A stretch of DNA of 64,000 bases from Heliobacterium chlorum (GTDB lineage Bacteria > Bacillota > Desulfitobacteriia > Heliobacteriales > Heliobacteriaceae): the NCBI RefSeq assembly GCF_014502795.1, contig NZ_JACVHF010000001.1, positions 248,001 through 312,000 on the forward strand, in the 5' to 3' direction. This document shows, piece after piece, positions 27,884-37,993 of the stretch. A program made the translations under genes and the position numbers. The notes beneath the pieces were generated by a model that saw nothing but the letters and a program-made list of their open reading frames with translations, was not told where the DNA came from and did no database searches. Each line of letters begins with the position of its first letter. Position 1 is the first letter of the stretch.

Positions 27884-30049
27884 GTGAAAACCTTGATTAT
27901 CGCTGAAAAACCGAGTGCCGCTGAAGCGATTGCAGAAGCCTTGACAGAGCCCTTTGTCAAAAAACGAAATTATCTGGAAAGCAAGGACTATTACATCAGT
28001 TGGGCCATCGGGCACCTGGTACAACTGGCCGAACCGGAAGATTACCGCTCCAGCTTAAAGCGCTGGCGTTTCGAAGACCTGCCCCTTTTACCGGAGTTTC
28101 AACTGCGCCCCGTCGCCAAGACGGAAGCCCAACTCAAAGCGATTGCCGCCTTAGCGAAGAAAAGCAAAAGCTTGATCAACGCCTGTGATGCCGCCCGGGA
28201 AGGGGAACTCATCTTTCGCTATATTGTCGCTTTACTCGGATTGAACCATCTGCCCACGTGGCGCCTCTGGACGGCTTCTCTCACCCCTGAAGCGATTCGG
28301 GAGGCCATGAGGGAAATGAAGCCGATCACCATGTATGATAACCTCTTTGCTTCGGCTCGCTGCCGGAGCGAAGGCGATTGGCTCATCGGCATCAATGCGA
28401 CACGAGCTTTCACGACTCGTTTTGGAGAACTCCTTTCTCTTGGCAGGGTACAGACACCTGTCCTCGCCATGATCTGCGCAAACCGCCGGTTGCGGGACGA
28501 CTTTGTCCGCCAGAACTACTGGGAAGTCTGGGCAAACTTTCAAGGCGAAGGCTGCAACTATCGAGGTCGATGGTTTCAAGGGGAAGAGACAAGGTTCGAA
28601 AAGCGGGAACAGGCCCAATCGATCGCGCAGGAAGTCCAAAACCGCCCAGGAACGGTGGAAACGCTTGAACAGAAAGAATCGAGAGAACTTCCTCCCAAGC
28701 TATACGACCTGACTACCCTGCAGCGGGACTGCAACCGTCTCTTCGGATTTGCCGCCAGCAAGACGTTGAAGATCGCTCAGGAACTGTATGACCGGAAATT
28801 CATCACCTATCCTCGCACCAACAGCCGGTATGTCGATACCCATGGTATCGGGCTGATTCGCGCTGTTGCCCGCCGCCTCGGCAGCCACCCTGTCTATGGC
28901 GAATGGGTCCAAAAAGGTAATCCTCAACTGGTGCAGGAGCGCAACCGTAACCTTTGCCGTCCCGAAGCGGTAGAGGAGCATCACGCCATATTACCGACCA
29001 CCTTTGTGCCGGACAGGCTCACCGGTGATGCCATAAAGGTATATGATCGAATCGTGCGGCGTTTATTAGCTCATTACTTCCTGCCGGCTCGCTTTAAGGA
29101 GACCCGCGTCATCACCCGTATCGAGGATCACCTTTTTCGCACCGATGAAAAGGTGATCCTCGATCCAGGCTGGAAAGTGGTGGACGGAGGATGGAAACCT
29201 CCCGAAGAAAAGCTGCTTCTCCCGCAACAGCCTGGTGTACCTGTTTACTGCGTTCATAGTGAAGCCACGGAAAAGCAGACGGAACCGCCGAAACCCTATA
29301 CGGAAGGCAGCCTGCTGGGCGCGATGGAGACGGCCGGTAAGAAGCTCGACGACGAGGAACTGAGGGAAGTGCTCAAAGATGCCGGGTTAGGTACGCCGGC
29401 GACCCGGGCGTCGATCATTGAGCGGCTAAAAGATGTCGGTTACATAGAGCTCGAGGGCAAACATATTGAGCCGACGACTAAAGGCATGGCCCTGATAGAA
29501 CTGGTGGAACGTGCCAATATCCCTGTCCTGCTCTCGGCAGAGATGACGGGACGGTGGGAAAAATACTTAAATGAAATTGCCCGGGGTAATGGTCAGTCCC
29601 AGGAATTCAACCGCAAAGTGGTCGATCTGACGGTCCATGTGATTCGTCAGCTAGCTCAGGCTGATAAAACATGGTATAACAAGAGCGCTTGCGCCAAGTC
29701 ACTCGGTGTCTGCCCCCGCTGCGGCGGGCAGATCGTTGAAAATCGCAAAGCCTATGCTTGTTCCAACTGGAAAAACCTAAATTGCCCCATCACCATTTGG
29801 AAGACATTCCGGGGAAAGAAAATCTCCGAAAAAACAGCCATTGCCCTGCTGCAGAAAGGCAAGTCGCCCCGTCTCCGCTTTTACAGTAAGGAAAAAAAGC
29901 CTTACCCAGCAATCATCACCTTTGATCGTGAGACTGGACAGATGGATCTTCAATTCGAATCCAGTTCAAAAGCAAGTAGTCCCAAAAATGGCAGTACGCA
30001 AACAAGTCGCCCGAGGAGTCAAAAAAAACCCCCCGCACCTGCATCGTAA
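27884..30049 (+). CDS. topB: DNA topoisomerase III (type IA)
   Basis: 721 aa. The Toprim domain starts KTLIIAEKPSAAEAIAEAL, with the acidic CDAAREGELIFR. The catalytic Tyr is residue 309 in FITYPRTNSRY. KPYTEGSLLGAME and GLGTPATRASIIERL follow. The C-terminus carries one four-Cys zinc finger (CPRCGG ... CSNWKNLNCPITIW) and a basic tail. Relaxes negative supercoils and decatenates. GTG 27884 follows GGGAGG by 6 nt, better than the in-frame upstream codons. Single chromosomal context, with no conjugative genes nearby. Confidence 0.94.
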   Translation: MKTLIIAEKPSAAEAIAEALTEPFVKKRNYLESKDYYISWAIGHLVQLAEPEDYRSSLKRWRFEDLPLLPEFQLRPVAKTEAQLKAIAALAKKSKSLINACDAAREGELIFRYIVALLGLNHLPTWRLWTASLTPEAIREAMREMKPITMYDNLFASARCRSEGDWLIGINATRAFTTRFGELLSLGRVQTPVLAMICANRRLRDDFVRQNYWEVWANFQGEGCNYRGRWFQGEETRFEKREQAQSIAQEVQNRPGTVETLEQKESRELPPKLYDLTTLQRDCNRLFGFAASKTLKIAQELYDRKFITYPRTNSRYVDTHGIGLIRAVARRLGSHPVYGEWVQKGNPQLVQERNRNLCRPEAVEEHHAILPTTFVPDRLTGDAIKVYDRIVRRLLAHYFLPARFKETRVITRIEDHLFRTDEKVILDPGWKVVDGGWKPPEEKLLLPQQPGVPVYCVHSEATEKQTEPPKPYTEGSLLGAMETAGKKLDDEELREVLKDAGLGTPATRASIIERLKDVGYIELEGKHIEPTTKGMALIELVERANIPVLLSAEMTGRWEKYLNEIARGNGQSQEFNRKVVDLTVHVIRQLAQADKTWYNKSACAKSLGVCPRCGGQIVENRKAYACSNWKNLNCPITIWKTFRGKKISEKTAIALLQKGKSPRLRFYSKEKKPYPAIITFDRETGQMDLQFESSSKASSPKNGSTQTSRPRSQKKPPAPAS

Positions 30050-30067
30050 GGAGCAGACGGGGGGTTT
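30021..30067 (-). terminator. Terminator of the proline-rich gene, overlapping the topB 3' end
   Basis: ACCCCCCGC facing GACGGGGGGT. On the reverse strand it is followed by T8, so it terminates the 30074 gene. The left arm lies inside the last codons of topB. Confidence 0.8.
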
Positions 30068-30073
30068 CAACAT

Positions 30074-31219
30074 TCATACCTTTTTGGGAGAATTTTCGGA
30101 CTCGCTTTGTACCATTTCATCTTCCGTAGATTCGTTTGTAGTATCTCTGGACTCACCGATGACCATCTCAGTGACGACGTTTTCACTTGCTTCCGCATCT
30201 GATTGCACAGTCATCACGGCTTCTGCCCCTACCTGGCTCTCTTGTTCTTCGAGAGATTGAGGTCCCGTAGACAAAGCCAGTTCGTCATTGGATGAGAGGG
30301 ACGAATCATCCTGGGAGTTCGCCGCAGAGACTGTCCCGTCGGCACTCACTGCCATTGTCTCCGTTGTAGCTGAATCAGAGAGAATTTCCGTAGCTGAGGG
30401 TGTGTCGGTATCGTTTTCGGCGATGACTTCAGACGATAAAGTCGGTACTTCATCATTTTCTTTTTTCGATAAGGGGATAACGATCGTGGGCCGCCTGGCT
30501 GGACGGGGAAGAGGACGTACCGTAGGCGGTGCGATGGGACGAACCGGAAGGAGTTCGCCTTGACCTGGTGAGGGATATGCGTCTGGTGGCGATTCAGGAA
30601 CGGACGGGAATGGAATTGTCCCTGGCGCTGGTTGAGGTAGCCCATAGGGTGTCGGGATCGGTGGTAGACCGGGGGTTAGTCCGGGAGAAGGCGATACTCC
30701 TGGCGAAGGGAGTGGTGTGGGCGCGGGAGAAGCTTCGGGGGATGGCACCGGCGCTGGAGACGGCGAAACTCCCGGAGTGGGCAGCGGAGTAGGGGACGGA
30801 GAAGCTCCAGGGGTGGGTTTGGGAACAGAGGGACAGGGCTGAGGGAGCAAATCCCTATAAGGATAGGCATAAGGGTAAGGCGGCGGATCGGTCGGTACAG
30901 TCGGCTCGTTGACAGGGCTTGTTTGCGGCATCGGTTGGGGCATCGGCTGCGGAAGTGAACAACTAGGCACCCTCTCTCCCGGTAACCGGGGTTCCTGCAT
31001 TTCCATCATGTCCAACAACCTGCATTGCATATGGTGGTAGAGGTGAAAGTACATCTCATCGCAGCGCGACTGCACAGCCTGGGACACCATCTGCTGCATC
31101 ATGCAGAGCAAATGCGGTTCTTGAGGGCACCTATGCCTGCAGTAACCCGGTCCGGTTCCCATCAAACCAGGCTGCCGGTATGTCTCCATGCCGTAAGGAC
31201 AATGCGGGTAAACAGCCAT
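30074..31219 (-). CDS. Proline-rich modular protein with Cys/His/Met-rich N-terminus
   Basis: 381 aa, not recognised. Three zones are visible. Residues 1-90 hold seven Cys plus many His, Met and Tyr (clusters near 27-39 and 53-66). Residues 90-245 are Pro-rich, with a degenerate tandem of the type TPGxSPSPxPxPSP at about 136-180. Residues 250-381 are acidic and Ser/Thr/Glu-rich and look disordered. There is no signal peptide, TM segment or LPXTG. A GGAGGGGG site precedes ATG 31219. It is divergent from the exported protein at 31309. Low complexity and a metal- or disulfide-capable head fit a spore coat or exosporium component, but this is a guess. Confidence 0.72.
   Translation of the reverse strand: MAVYPHCPYGMETYRQPGLMGTGPGYCRHRCPQEPHLLCMMQQMVSQAVQSRCDEMYFHLYHHMQCRLLDMMEMQEPRLPGERVPSCSLPQPMPQPMPQTSPVNEPTVPTDPPPYPYAYPYRDLLPQPCPSVPKPTPGASPSPTPLPTPGVSPSPAPVPSPEASPAPTPLPSPGVSPSPGLTPGLPPIPTPYGLPQPAPGTIPFPSVPESPPDAYPSPGQGELLPVRPIAPPTVRPLPRPARRPTIVIPLSKKENDEVPTLSSEVIAENDTDTPSATEILSDSATTETMAVSADGTVSAANSQDDSSLSSNDELALSTGPQSLEEQESQVGAEAVMTVQSDAEASENVVTEMVIGESRDTTNESTEDEMVQSESENSPKKV
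30680..30814 (-). repeat. Degenerate Pro/Ser/Thr repeats inside the proline-rich gene
   Basis: Encodes about 45 residues of repeating TPGxSPSP / PxPSP units. It is the kind of tract where slippage could change length between strains. Confidence 0.6.
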
Positions 31220-31308
31220 CGAAATGAATCCCCCTCCAAGTTCACGGCGGTCATTTTTTCCGCTACCATACTATGAACGTGAGGGGGAAAAGGTTAGGAG
31301 GATTTAAA

Positions 31309-32010
31309 ATGAGAGGGAAATTCCTGACCTGGATACATGGTTCGCTTATGGCTCTTTGCATCTTCGTCCTGGTCTGCACCCTGCCAGCCTATGCCGACGA
31401 GCCCCTCTTTTCGGCACAGCGGTATACGGCTTTGCAAAAAGCGGCACCCTTGTCTCTCGTGCAGAGCCAAATCATCTACGGAAAACTGTTTTATGCCGGT
31501 CAAACGGACTATTTTCGAGTACAAGGCAAAAAAGGCGACCTGCTTCTTTTTGAATTAGCCATTCCTCGCCGTGGAGGCTTAGAGACTTTTCGTCCCTCTG
31601 TGGCTGTCATCGGTCCGGGCTTGCCTATGGTATCTTTAGATACTTCCTATTGTGTCATACCGAACGGACTCGGAGCCCACATCGTTGAACCGTCCTTGCG
31701 AGAACGGGAAATCACCGATCCGATGACTGGATGTGATTACTGGCTCACACAAGTCTTTCAATTCCGTCTGCCCAGCGACGCTGACTACTATCTGGCCGTA
31801 TTTGACAAAGAAGGAAAGCCCGGAAAATATTCGCTGCAAGTGGGTGTCCCCGAGGAACGGAGCATCGCTCAAGGTCTCAAGCATCCCGTTCAGGTGCTGC
31901 AAGTCCGGGCTTGGTATAACCCTACCCAACTGCTGGTGGTCATGGCATTTGTGGCGATGGCGATGGGGTTATTTTTTATAGGATGGTTAGCCAAACGACA
32001 AAAGAAATAA
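31309..32010 (+). CDS. Exported single-pass membrane protein with PPC-like domain
   Basis: 233 aa. N-terminal signal peptide (KFLTWIHGSLMALCIFVLVC ... AYA), then an extracytoplasmic beta-rich domain with the pattern IIYGKLFYAGQTDYFRVQGKKGD, as in bacterial pre-peptidase C-terminal (PPC) domains, and SDADYYLAVFDKEGKPGKYSLQVG. A C-terminal TM helix at about 207-227 is followed by a basic RQKK stop-transfer. ATG 31309 has AGGAGG 7 nt upstream. No partner gene suggests a function; it is divergent from the proline-rich protein gene. Confidence 0.75.
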   Translation: MRGKFLTWIHGSLMALCIFVLVCTLPAYADEPLFSAQRYTALQKAAPLSLVQSQIIYGKLFYAGQTDYFRVQGKKGDLLLFELAIPRRGGLETFRPSVAVIGPGLPMVSLDTSYCVIPNGLGAHIVEPSLREREITDPMTGCDYWLTQVFQFRLPSDADYYLAVFDKEGKPGKYSLQVGVPEERSIAQGLKHPVQVLQVRAWYNPTQLLVVMAFVAMAMGLFFIGWLAKRQKK

Positions 32011-32026
32011 AAATTCGATTTAGGGG

Positions 32027-32056
32027 TTGCCGATGTGGGTAAAAGACCGATATAAT
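32027..32056 (+). promoter_or_regulatory. Promoter of the aspartate-family operon
   Basis: TTGCCG (32027-32032), 18-nt spacer, TATAAT (32051-32056), about 50 nt before pheB. Confidence 0.65.
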
Positions 32057-32105
32057 GTCTACCATACAGGGAAACATTCCTCCCCAGATGGACAGAGGTG
32101 AAGCC

Positions 32106-32561
32106 ATGAACCCAGGGGGAAAACGTTTCTATCTCGTCGATGGCGAGATTCTCCCGGAAGCTATCTTAAAAACAGCCATGGTCAATGAAATGCTGGCGAA
32201 AGGTGAGGTCGCTAAAGTCAGCGAAGCCGTGGAAATCGTCGGTTTGAGCCGGAGTGCTTATTACAAATACAAAGACGGAGTTCTTCCCTTTCGAGAACAG
32301 GGCCGTTCGAGTATTATCTCGGTGAGTCTCATGCTCGAACATCACCCGGGCATTTTATCGCGGGTATTGAATACGGTAGCTGCCGTCGACGGCAATATTC
32401 TTACCATCAATCAGTCCGTCCCGGAAAAAGGTTTGGCTCCCGTATCCCTAGTCATGGATACGAGCCAAATGTCAGTGGACGTGCCTAGGTTGCTCAGTGA
32501 GTTGAGACAACTCACAGGCGTCCGGACAGCCCAGTTAGTCGGGGATAGTGAAAAAAAGTGA
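32106..32561 (+). CDS. pheB: ACT domain protein, PheB family
   Basis: 151 aa. The N-terminal half contains a small HTH-like stretch (VSEAVEIVGLSRSAYYKYKDGV). The C-terminal half is an ACT domain (VSLMLEHHPGILSRVLNTVAAVDGNI). The family was once called chorismate mutase PheB but is now seen as a likely amino acid sensing regulator. AGAGGTGA precedes ATG 32106. First gene of the hom-thr-lysC operon, which suggests it senses a product of that pathway (inference). Confidence 0.88.
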   Translation: MNPGGKRFYLVDGEILPEAILKTAMVNEMLAKGEVAKVSEAVEIVGLSRSAYYKYKDGVLPFREQGRSSIISVSLMLEHHPGILSRVLNTVAAVDGNILTINQSVPEKGLAPVSLVMDTSQMSVDVPRLLSELRQLTGVRTAQLVGDSEKK

Positions 32562-32571
32562 GGTGCACTCG

Positions 32572-33861
32572 ATGAACCAACCTATATGGATCGGATTGCT
32601 CGGTTTCGGAACTGTCGGCAGCGGTACATTGCGCATTTTGGAAAATCGTTTGGAAGATATCGCTCGGCGCTTAGGCCGCCCCGTAAAGGTCAAAAAAGTG
32701 CTTGTACGGGACGTGACGAAACCACGGGCCCTTCCCATCGATCCGGGCTTGTTGACGGACAACCCGGCAGAAATTCTGGAGGATCCCGAGATTTCTATCA
32801 TCGTCGAGCTTATGGGTGGGATTCATCCCGCCTTGGAATACATCAAGACGGCCTTAAGCTCCGGTAAAAACGTGGTCACCGCCAACAAAGACCTGATGGC
32901 GATTCATGGACGAGAACTCTTTGCACTGGCCGAGGCGAAGGGTCTTGACCTGGAGTTCGAAGCTTCTGTCGCCGGCGGCATTCCCATCATTCGTCCCCTT
33001 AAAGTGTGCCTAGCCGGCAATCAGATTGAGGATATCAAAGGCATCATCAACGGGACGACCAACTTCATCCTGACGAAGATGACTCAGGAAGGCAGCGACT
33101 TTTCTGAGGTGCTCAAAGAAGCCCAGGCGCTCGGCTATGCCGAAGCCGATCCGACGGCCGATGTAGAAGGCCTGGATGCGGCCCGCAAACTCGCCATTTT
33201 GGCCTCAATCGCCTTTAATACGCGAATCACCTTAAACGATGTCTACGTGGAAGGGATCACAAAAATATCGGCCCGTGACATCCAGTACGCCAGCCAGATG
33301 GGCTATACCATCAAGCTTCTCGGCATCGCCAAGGAGACCCAAGGGAAAGTGGAAGCCCGGGTCCATCCGGCCATGATCCCCAACAGCCATCCCCTTGCCT
33401 CTGTCAATGATGCCTTTAACGCTATCTTCGTCAAAGGCGACGCCGTCGGTGAAACCATGTTCTATGGACGGGGAGCCGGCGACATGCCCACAGGCAGCGC
33501 TGTCGTCGGCGATATCATCGATGTGGCTCGCAACATCATCAACGGCCATACGGGACGTCTAAGCTGCACCTGCTATCATCAGAAACCGATCAAGTCCATC
33601 GGTGAAGTCGAAGGTAAATACTACATCCGCCTTTTGGTCACTGAGAAACCAGGGGTACTGGCTTCCATCGCCGGTGTCTTCGGGGACGAAGGCGTCAGCA
33701 TCCAAACGCTCATTCAACAGGAACAATTCGGCAATGAAGCCGAGATCGTCCTAGTTACGCATAAAGTTCAGGAAGAAAACTTGCAAAAAGCCTTGAATAT
33801 CCTATCGGAAATGCCTATTGTAGAGAAGATCGGCAATGTTATTCGTGTCGAACAGGGGTAG
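32572..33861 (+). CDS. hom: Homoserine dehydrogenase
   Basis: 429 aa. NAD(P)-binding GLLGFGTVGSGTL, VELMGGIHPA, VTANKDLMA, the catalytic segment GIINGTTNFILTKM, EADPTADVEGLDAARKLAILA, and a C-terminal ACT domain at about 350-425 (VTEKPGVLASIAGVFGDEGVSI) for threonine feedback. ATG 32572 is chosen with GAGGTG 6 nt upstream; the earlier in-frame GTG 32548 would overlap pheB. Confidence 0.96.
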   Translation: MNQPIWIGLLGFGTVGSGTLRILENRLEDIARRLGRPVKVKKVLVRDVTKPRALPIDPGLLTDNPAEILEDPEISIIVELMGGIHPALEYIKTALSSGKNVVTANKDLMAIHGRELFALAEAKGLDLEFEASVAGGIPIIRPLKVCLAGNQIEDIKGIINGTTNFILTKMTQEGSDFSEVLKEAQALGYAEADPTADVEGLDAARKLAILASIAFNTRITLNDVYVEGITKISARDIQYASQMGYTIKLLGIAKETQGKVEARVHPAMIPNSHPLASVNDAFNAIFVKGDAVGETMFYGRGAGDMPTGSAVVGDIIDVARNIINGHTGRLSCTCYHQKPIKSIGEVEGKYYIRLLVTEKPGVLASIAGVFGDEGVSIQTLIQQEQFGNEAEIVLVTHKVQEENLQKALNILSEMPIVEKIGNVIRVEQG

Positions 33862-33916
33862 CACAAACCAGCCGGTGTAATCGAGCACCGGGGGGAGATT
33901 GAGAGGAGCAAATACT

Positions 33917-34966
33917 GTGAACTGGCCAGGAATCATACCTGCGTTTAAAGAATTCTTACCGGTGACCGAAAAGACCCCTATGTTGACTTTAAAAGAAGGT
34001 AACACTCCGCTTATTGCGGCACCGCGCCTTTCAGAACAGATCGGTGCCGAACTATACTTCAAGTTTGAAGGGATGAACCCGACAGGCTCATTTAAAGACC
34101 GTGGCATGGTCATGGCCGTTGCGAAAGCCGTCGAAGAGGGTTCACAAGCCATCATGTGCGCCTCCACCGGCAATACGTCCGCTGCGGCTGCCGCCTATGC
34201 CGCCCGTTGCGGCATCAAGTGCATCGTCTTGATTCCCGAAGGGAAGATCGCTCTGGGCAAACTGGCCCAAGCGCTGATCTATGGCGCCAAGGTGATCGCC
34301 ATCGAAGGTAACTTCGACGAGGCGCTGCGCATCGTCCGCGATATCTGTGCCAAACATCCGGTTACCTTGGTGAACTCAGTCAACCCCTACCGTATTGAAG
34401 GTCAGAAGACGGCAGCTTTTGAGGTTTGTCAACAACTGGGTGATGTGCCCGATTACCTGGCTATTCCTGTCGGTAACGCTGGCAACATCACTGCCTATTG
34501 GAAAGGCTTTGTCGAGTGGAAACAAGCTGGTAAGGTCGATAAGACACCGAAGATGATCGGCTTTGAAGCCGAAGGCGCTGCAGCTATCGTCTTTGATCGG
34601 GTCATTGAAAAACCGGAAACGGTCGCCACGGCGATTCGCATCGGTAACCCGGCTTCCTGGCAAAGCGCTGTCGCCGCAGCTCGCGATTCCGGCGGCTGCA
34701 TCGATTATGTGACTGACGAAGAGATCCTGGCTGCCTACCGCATGCTGGCCTCACAAGAAGGGATCTTCTGTGAACCGGCTTCGGCCGCATCTTTGGCTGG
34801 CGTGATCAAAAAACGCAAAGCCGGCTATCTGCCGGAAGGTGCGAAGATCGTCTGCGTTCTCACCGGTCACGGTTTGAAAGACCCTGATAATGCGATTAAA
34901 ACGGTGGCTGGCGGCCCCATCATGGTACCGGCGACGGAAGAGGCAGTTTTGCGGGAGGTTTTCTAA
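33917..34966 (+). CDS. thrC: Threonine synthase
   Basis: 349 aa PLP enzyme that turns O-phosphohomoserine into threonine. PLP Lys in [11 protein letters not shown], then [19 protein letters not shown] and the phosphate loop [15 protein letters not shown]. Short form, without the extended N-terminal domain of E. coli ThrC. GTG 33917 follows GAGGAG by 8 nt. Confidence 0.95.
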   Translation: MNWPGIIPAFKEFLPVTEKTPMLTLKEGNTPLIAAPRLSEQIGAELYFKFEGMNPTGSFKDRGMVMAVAKAVEEGSQAIMCASTGNTSAAAAAYAARCGIKCIVLIPEGKIALGKLAQALIYGAKVIAIEGNFDEALRIVRDICAKHPVTLVNSVNPYRIEGQKTAAFEVCQQLGDVPDYLAIPVGNAGNITAYWKGFVEWKQAGKVDKTPKMIGFEAEGAAAIVFDRVIEKPETVATAIRIGNPASWQSAVAAARDSGGCIDYVTDEEILAAYRMLASQEGIFCEPASAASLAGVIKKRKAGYLPEGAKIVCVLTGHGLKDPDNAIKTVAGGPIMVPATEEAVLREVF

Positions 34967-34967
34967 T

Positions 34968-35894
34968 ATGACGGAAGCCCCCAGTCCCTCCGTTCGAGTC
35001 AAAGTGCCGGGAACGACGGCTAACTTAGGTCCCGGCTTCGATACGCTAGGTATGGCCTTAGACATCTACAATATCGTTGAACTTTCCGAGACAAGTCAAG
35101 GGGTCACTGTCGAAGTCGAAGGGGAAGGGGCTTCAAGCATTCCCCGCAACGAGAGCAACATCGTGCTGAAAGTGGTCCGCCAGGTCTATCAACAGGCGGG
35201 AAAAAACCCGACAGGCTTACATCTTAAACTCATCAATGAAATCCCTGTGGCTCGCGGGTTGGGATCGTCAGCGGCCGCTCTTGTCGGCGGTGCCGTAGCC
35301 GCCAACGAGTTATGCGGCAACTTTTTGAGCGATCAGGAGATCCTGGAGATCGTCACAGAATTTGAAGGCCATCCGGATAACGTCGCACCGGCTTTGTTCG
35401 GCGGTGTCGTCGTTTCGGCTCAAGTGAACACGTCCAAGGGCAAAGAAGTGGTCAGCCGTAAAATTCCGCCGCCCTACGGCATGCGGGCGATCGTGGCGAT
35501 TCCGGAATTCCACCTGGCTACGAAGAAAGCTCGCGGAGCCTTGCCGAAAGAGGTACCCCATCGGGATGCCGTCTTTAATGTGTCCCGAACCAGTATGGTC
35601 ATTATGGCGATCATTCATAACGATTGGGACCTTCTCAGCAAAGTGATGGAAGACCGTCTCCATCAGCCCTACCGGATGTCGCTCATCCCCGGTATGGCCG
35701 ATGTATTTGAGGCAGCTCGCAAAGCCGGAGCATTGGCTGCTGTCCTCAGCGGTGCTGGTCCTACATTGATTGCTTTTTCTCGCGAAAATACGGGCGGTAT
35801 CGCCCAAGCCATGGAAGATGCTTTCGCCGCTCACGGCGTCAAATGTATCACCAAAGAATTGAAGCCTTGCCCCATGGGAGCCAAGGTCATATAA
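34968..35894 (+). CDS. thrB: Homoserine kinase
   Basis: 308 aa GHMP kinase. VKVPGTTANLGPGFDTLGMAL, the ATP loop PVARGLGSSAAALVGG, GHPDNVAPALFGG, and VLSGAGPTLIAF near the C-terminus. Makes O-phosphohomoserine for ThrC. The ATG sits one nt after the thrC stop, with GGGAGG upstream inside thrC. Confidence 0.96.
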   Translation: MTEAPSPSVRVKVPGTTANLGPGFDTLGMALDIYNIVELSETSQGVTVEVEGEGASSIPRNESNIVLKVVRQVYQQAGKNPTGLHLKLINEIPVARGLGSSAAALVGGAVAANELCGNFLSDQEILEIVTEFEGHPDNVAPALFGGVVVSAQVNTSKGKEVVSRKIPPPYGMRAIVAIPEFHLATKKARGALPKEVPHRDAVFNVSRTSMVIMAIIHNDWDLLSKVMEDRLHQPYRMSLIPGMADVFEAARKAGALAAVLSGAGPTLIAFSRENTGGIAQAMEDAFAAHGVKCITKELKPCPMGAKVI

Positions 35895-35935
35895 ATAAAT
35901 TACAACATTTGTGTTTCAAAAGGATGTGAACCGAC

Positions 35936-37186
35936 TTGGCCATCGTTGTCCAGAAGTTCGGCGGTTCTTCCGTAGCTAACGCCGAACGCATCAAGCGGGT
36001 CGCCCGGCGGGTCGTAGAAACCCAACAAGCAGGTAACCAAGTTGTAGTGATTGTATCGGCCATGGGTGACAGCACCGATGACCTGATCGACTTGGCCAAA
36101 GAGATTACGGACAAACCGAAAGCCCGGGAAATGGATATGCTCCTGGCGACAGGAGAACAAGTTTCCATCGCTTTGTTAGCCATGGCGATTGATAAATTAG
36201 GATACCCCGTCCTCTCCTTGACTGGTCCCCAGGTGGGGATCCTGACCGAACATGTTCACGGGAAGGCGAAAATCCTCGACGTCAACCCTGAGCGACTTCA
36301 GCAGGAACTCGATAACGGCAACATCATCATCGTCGCCGGGTTCCAAGGGGCGACCGAAGACGGAGAGATCACGACGCTCGGCCGCGGCGGTTCTGATACG
36401 ACGGCGGTAGCCATTGCGGCTGCCTTAAAAGCCGACGTCTGTGAAATCTTTACCGATGTGGACGGCGTCTATACAGCGGACCCGCGGATTGTTCCCAAAG
36501 CCCATAAACTGCAACGGATCACTTACGACGAAATGCTGGAACTAGCCAGTTTAGGCGCTCAAGTTCTCCATCCTCGTTCGGTTGAACTGGGCAAAGAATA
36601 CGGTGTTCCCATTCACGTCCGTTCGAGCTTCAACCATAATCCAGGAACCTTGGTGCAGGAGGCAGTAGATTCAATGGAAAAAGAACTCATGGTCAGCGGC
36701 GTCGCCTATGACCTCAACGTCGCGAAAATCGGACTGTTTGATGTTCCCGATAAGCCGGGCGTCGCGAAAATGCTCTTCAAAGCCCTCGCCGAAAAGCGGA
36801 TCAACGTGGACATGATCATTCAGAGCGCTATGCGCAATGATCGCAACGATATCGCTTTCACGGTCGTCAAAGATGATCTGGACACGGCTGTATCAGTCGT
36901 CGAAGCGGTAAAAGAGGCTATCGGTGCCGGCGGACTGAGCTATGATGCCAACTTAGCCAAGGTATCTATCGTCGGTGCCGGCATGGTCAGCCGCCCCGGC
37001 GTAGCGGCGATGATGTTTGAAACCATGGCTGAAGAAGGCATCAATATCGAAATGATCGCTACATCGGAGATCAAAGTTTCCTGTGTCGTTCGGGCTGACG
37101 ATGCCAAACGGGCGGTGCAGGCGATTCACAAGTCCTTCGAGTTGGAAGGGGACGCCCCAGTCAACAGTGAAGGGTTTGCGAGCTAA
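35936..37186 (+). CDS. lysC: Aspartate kinase
   Basis: 416 aa. Kinase domain with [35 protein letters not shown] and [15 protein letters not shown]; two C-terminal ACT domains at about 265-335 and 345-405 ([26 protein letters not shown], then [24 protein letters not shown]). The start is TTG 35936 after AGGATGTGA. An internal in-frame start for a beta subunit, as in B. subtilis lysC, is possible but not proven. Confidence 0.96.
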   Translation: MAIVVQKFGGSSVANAERIKRVARRVVETQQAGNQVVVIVSAMGDSTDDLIDLAKEITDKPKAREMDMLLATGEQVSIALLAMAIDKLGYPVLSLTGPQVGILTEHVHGKAKILDVNPERLQQELDNGNIIIVAGFQGATEDGEITTLGRGGSDTTAVAIAAALKADVCEIFTDVDGVYTADPRIVPKAHKLQRITYDEMLELASLGAQVLHPRSVELGKEYGVPIHVRSSFNHNPGTLVQEAVDSMEKELMVSGVAYDLNVAKIGLFDVPDKPGVAKMLFKALAEKRINVDMIIQSAMRNDRNDIAFTVVKDDLDTAVSVVEAVKEAIGAGGLSYDANLAKVSIVGAGMVSRPGVAAMMFETMAEEGINIEMIATSEIKVSCVVRADDAKRAVQAIHKSFELEGDAPVNSEGFAS

Positions 37187-37268
37187 TTAGTAGAGGAACA
37201 TCGTGGTAAATCGGGGTGTAATGACTCCGCTCGCTAAGGACTCCGAAAATAGAATCGGTTTGTTTGAT

Positions 37269-37307
37269 AAGTCCTTCCCTGATGAAAATATTGGGGAAGG
37301 ACTTTTT
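37269..37307 (+). terminator. Terminator of the aspartate-family operon
   Basis: AAGTCCTTCCC / GGGAAGGACTT around a 14-nt loop, then T6. Confidence 0.88.
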
Positions 37308-37411
37308 TATGTATTCTTGAAGGGTTTCGAAGGGCCCCTTCGTCTAATCTTACAGAAGCCAAGATCAAGAACCGATAGCAATTCGATGCGAGGGGAGGGA
37401 TGCCACCGGTC

Positions 37412-37993
37412 ATGGATGACCTGTTGAACGAGGCTTTCATTGAACGCTGCAAGTCGGGAGACAAAGAAGCGCTGTCTACGCTACTAGCAACGATTCAGAA
37501 ACCGGTGTATAACCTGTGCCTTCGCTTGTTGCAACACCGGGAAGATGCCAGGGACGCAGCGCAAGAGTCTCTGATCCTTATCTGCAGGGCCATACCCCAG
37601 TTCCGAGGTCACTCTAAATTCTCCACCTGGGCCTACCGGTTGGCTACTAACCACTGTATCGACAGGATGCGAAAACGGAAATGGGCGACAGTGCCGCTCG
37701 AACCGCATGCAGAGGTTCATTCTGAAGGGGCGATCCCTTGGCGGGGCGATGGGCCTGAAGGGGAACTCATCCGCAAAGAGACGGGGGAGAAGGTTCGGGA
37801 AGCGATTGCAGCGCTGCCTGAACATTACCGAACGGTCGTGGCCCTCTATCACCTTGATGATTTGACCTATTCAGAAATTGCCGATGTTTTGAATTTACCG
37901 AAAAAGACAGTGGAAACGCGATTGTATCGAGCGAAAGTTATGCTCAGAGAGTCCCTACGAGATTTGTCTGAGAAAGGAGGTCCTCTGCCTTGA
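37412..37993 (+). CDS. ECF-type sigma-70 factor
   Basis: 193 aa (197 if ATG 37400 is used; that one is only 1 nt after the GGGGAGG, while 37412 is 13 nt away). Region 2 contains RDAAQESLILICRAIPQFRGHSKFSTWAYRLATNHCIDRMRKRK. Region 4 contains IAALPEHYRTVVALYHLDDLTYSEIADVLNLPKKTVETRLYRAK, with a clear HTH. Region 3 is absent, as in ECF factors. The next gene is its membrane anti-sigma factor, and the stop overlaps it. Likely regulates an envelope stress regulon that includes this operon. Confidence 0.93.
   Translation: MDDLLNEAFIERCKSGDKEALSTLLATIQKPVYNLCLRLLQHREDARDAAQESLILICRAIPQFRGHSKFSTWAYRLATNHCIDRMRKRKWATVPLEPHAEVHSEGAIPWRGDGPEGELIRKETGEKVREAIAALPEHYRTVVALYHLDDLTYSEIADVLNLPKKTVETRLYRAKVMLRESLRDLSEKGGPLP

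Noticed and set aside
30529-30792. Forward-strand frame opposite the proline-rich gene
   Set aside because: It is the complement of a low-complexity C-rich coding tract; no ribosome site and biased composition mark it as a shadow.
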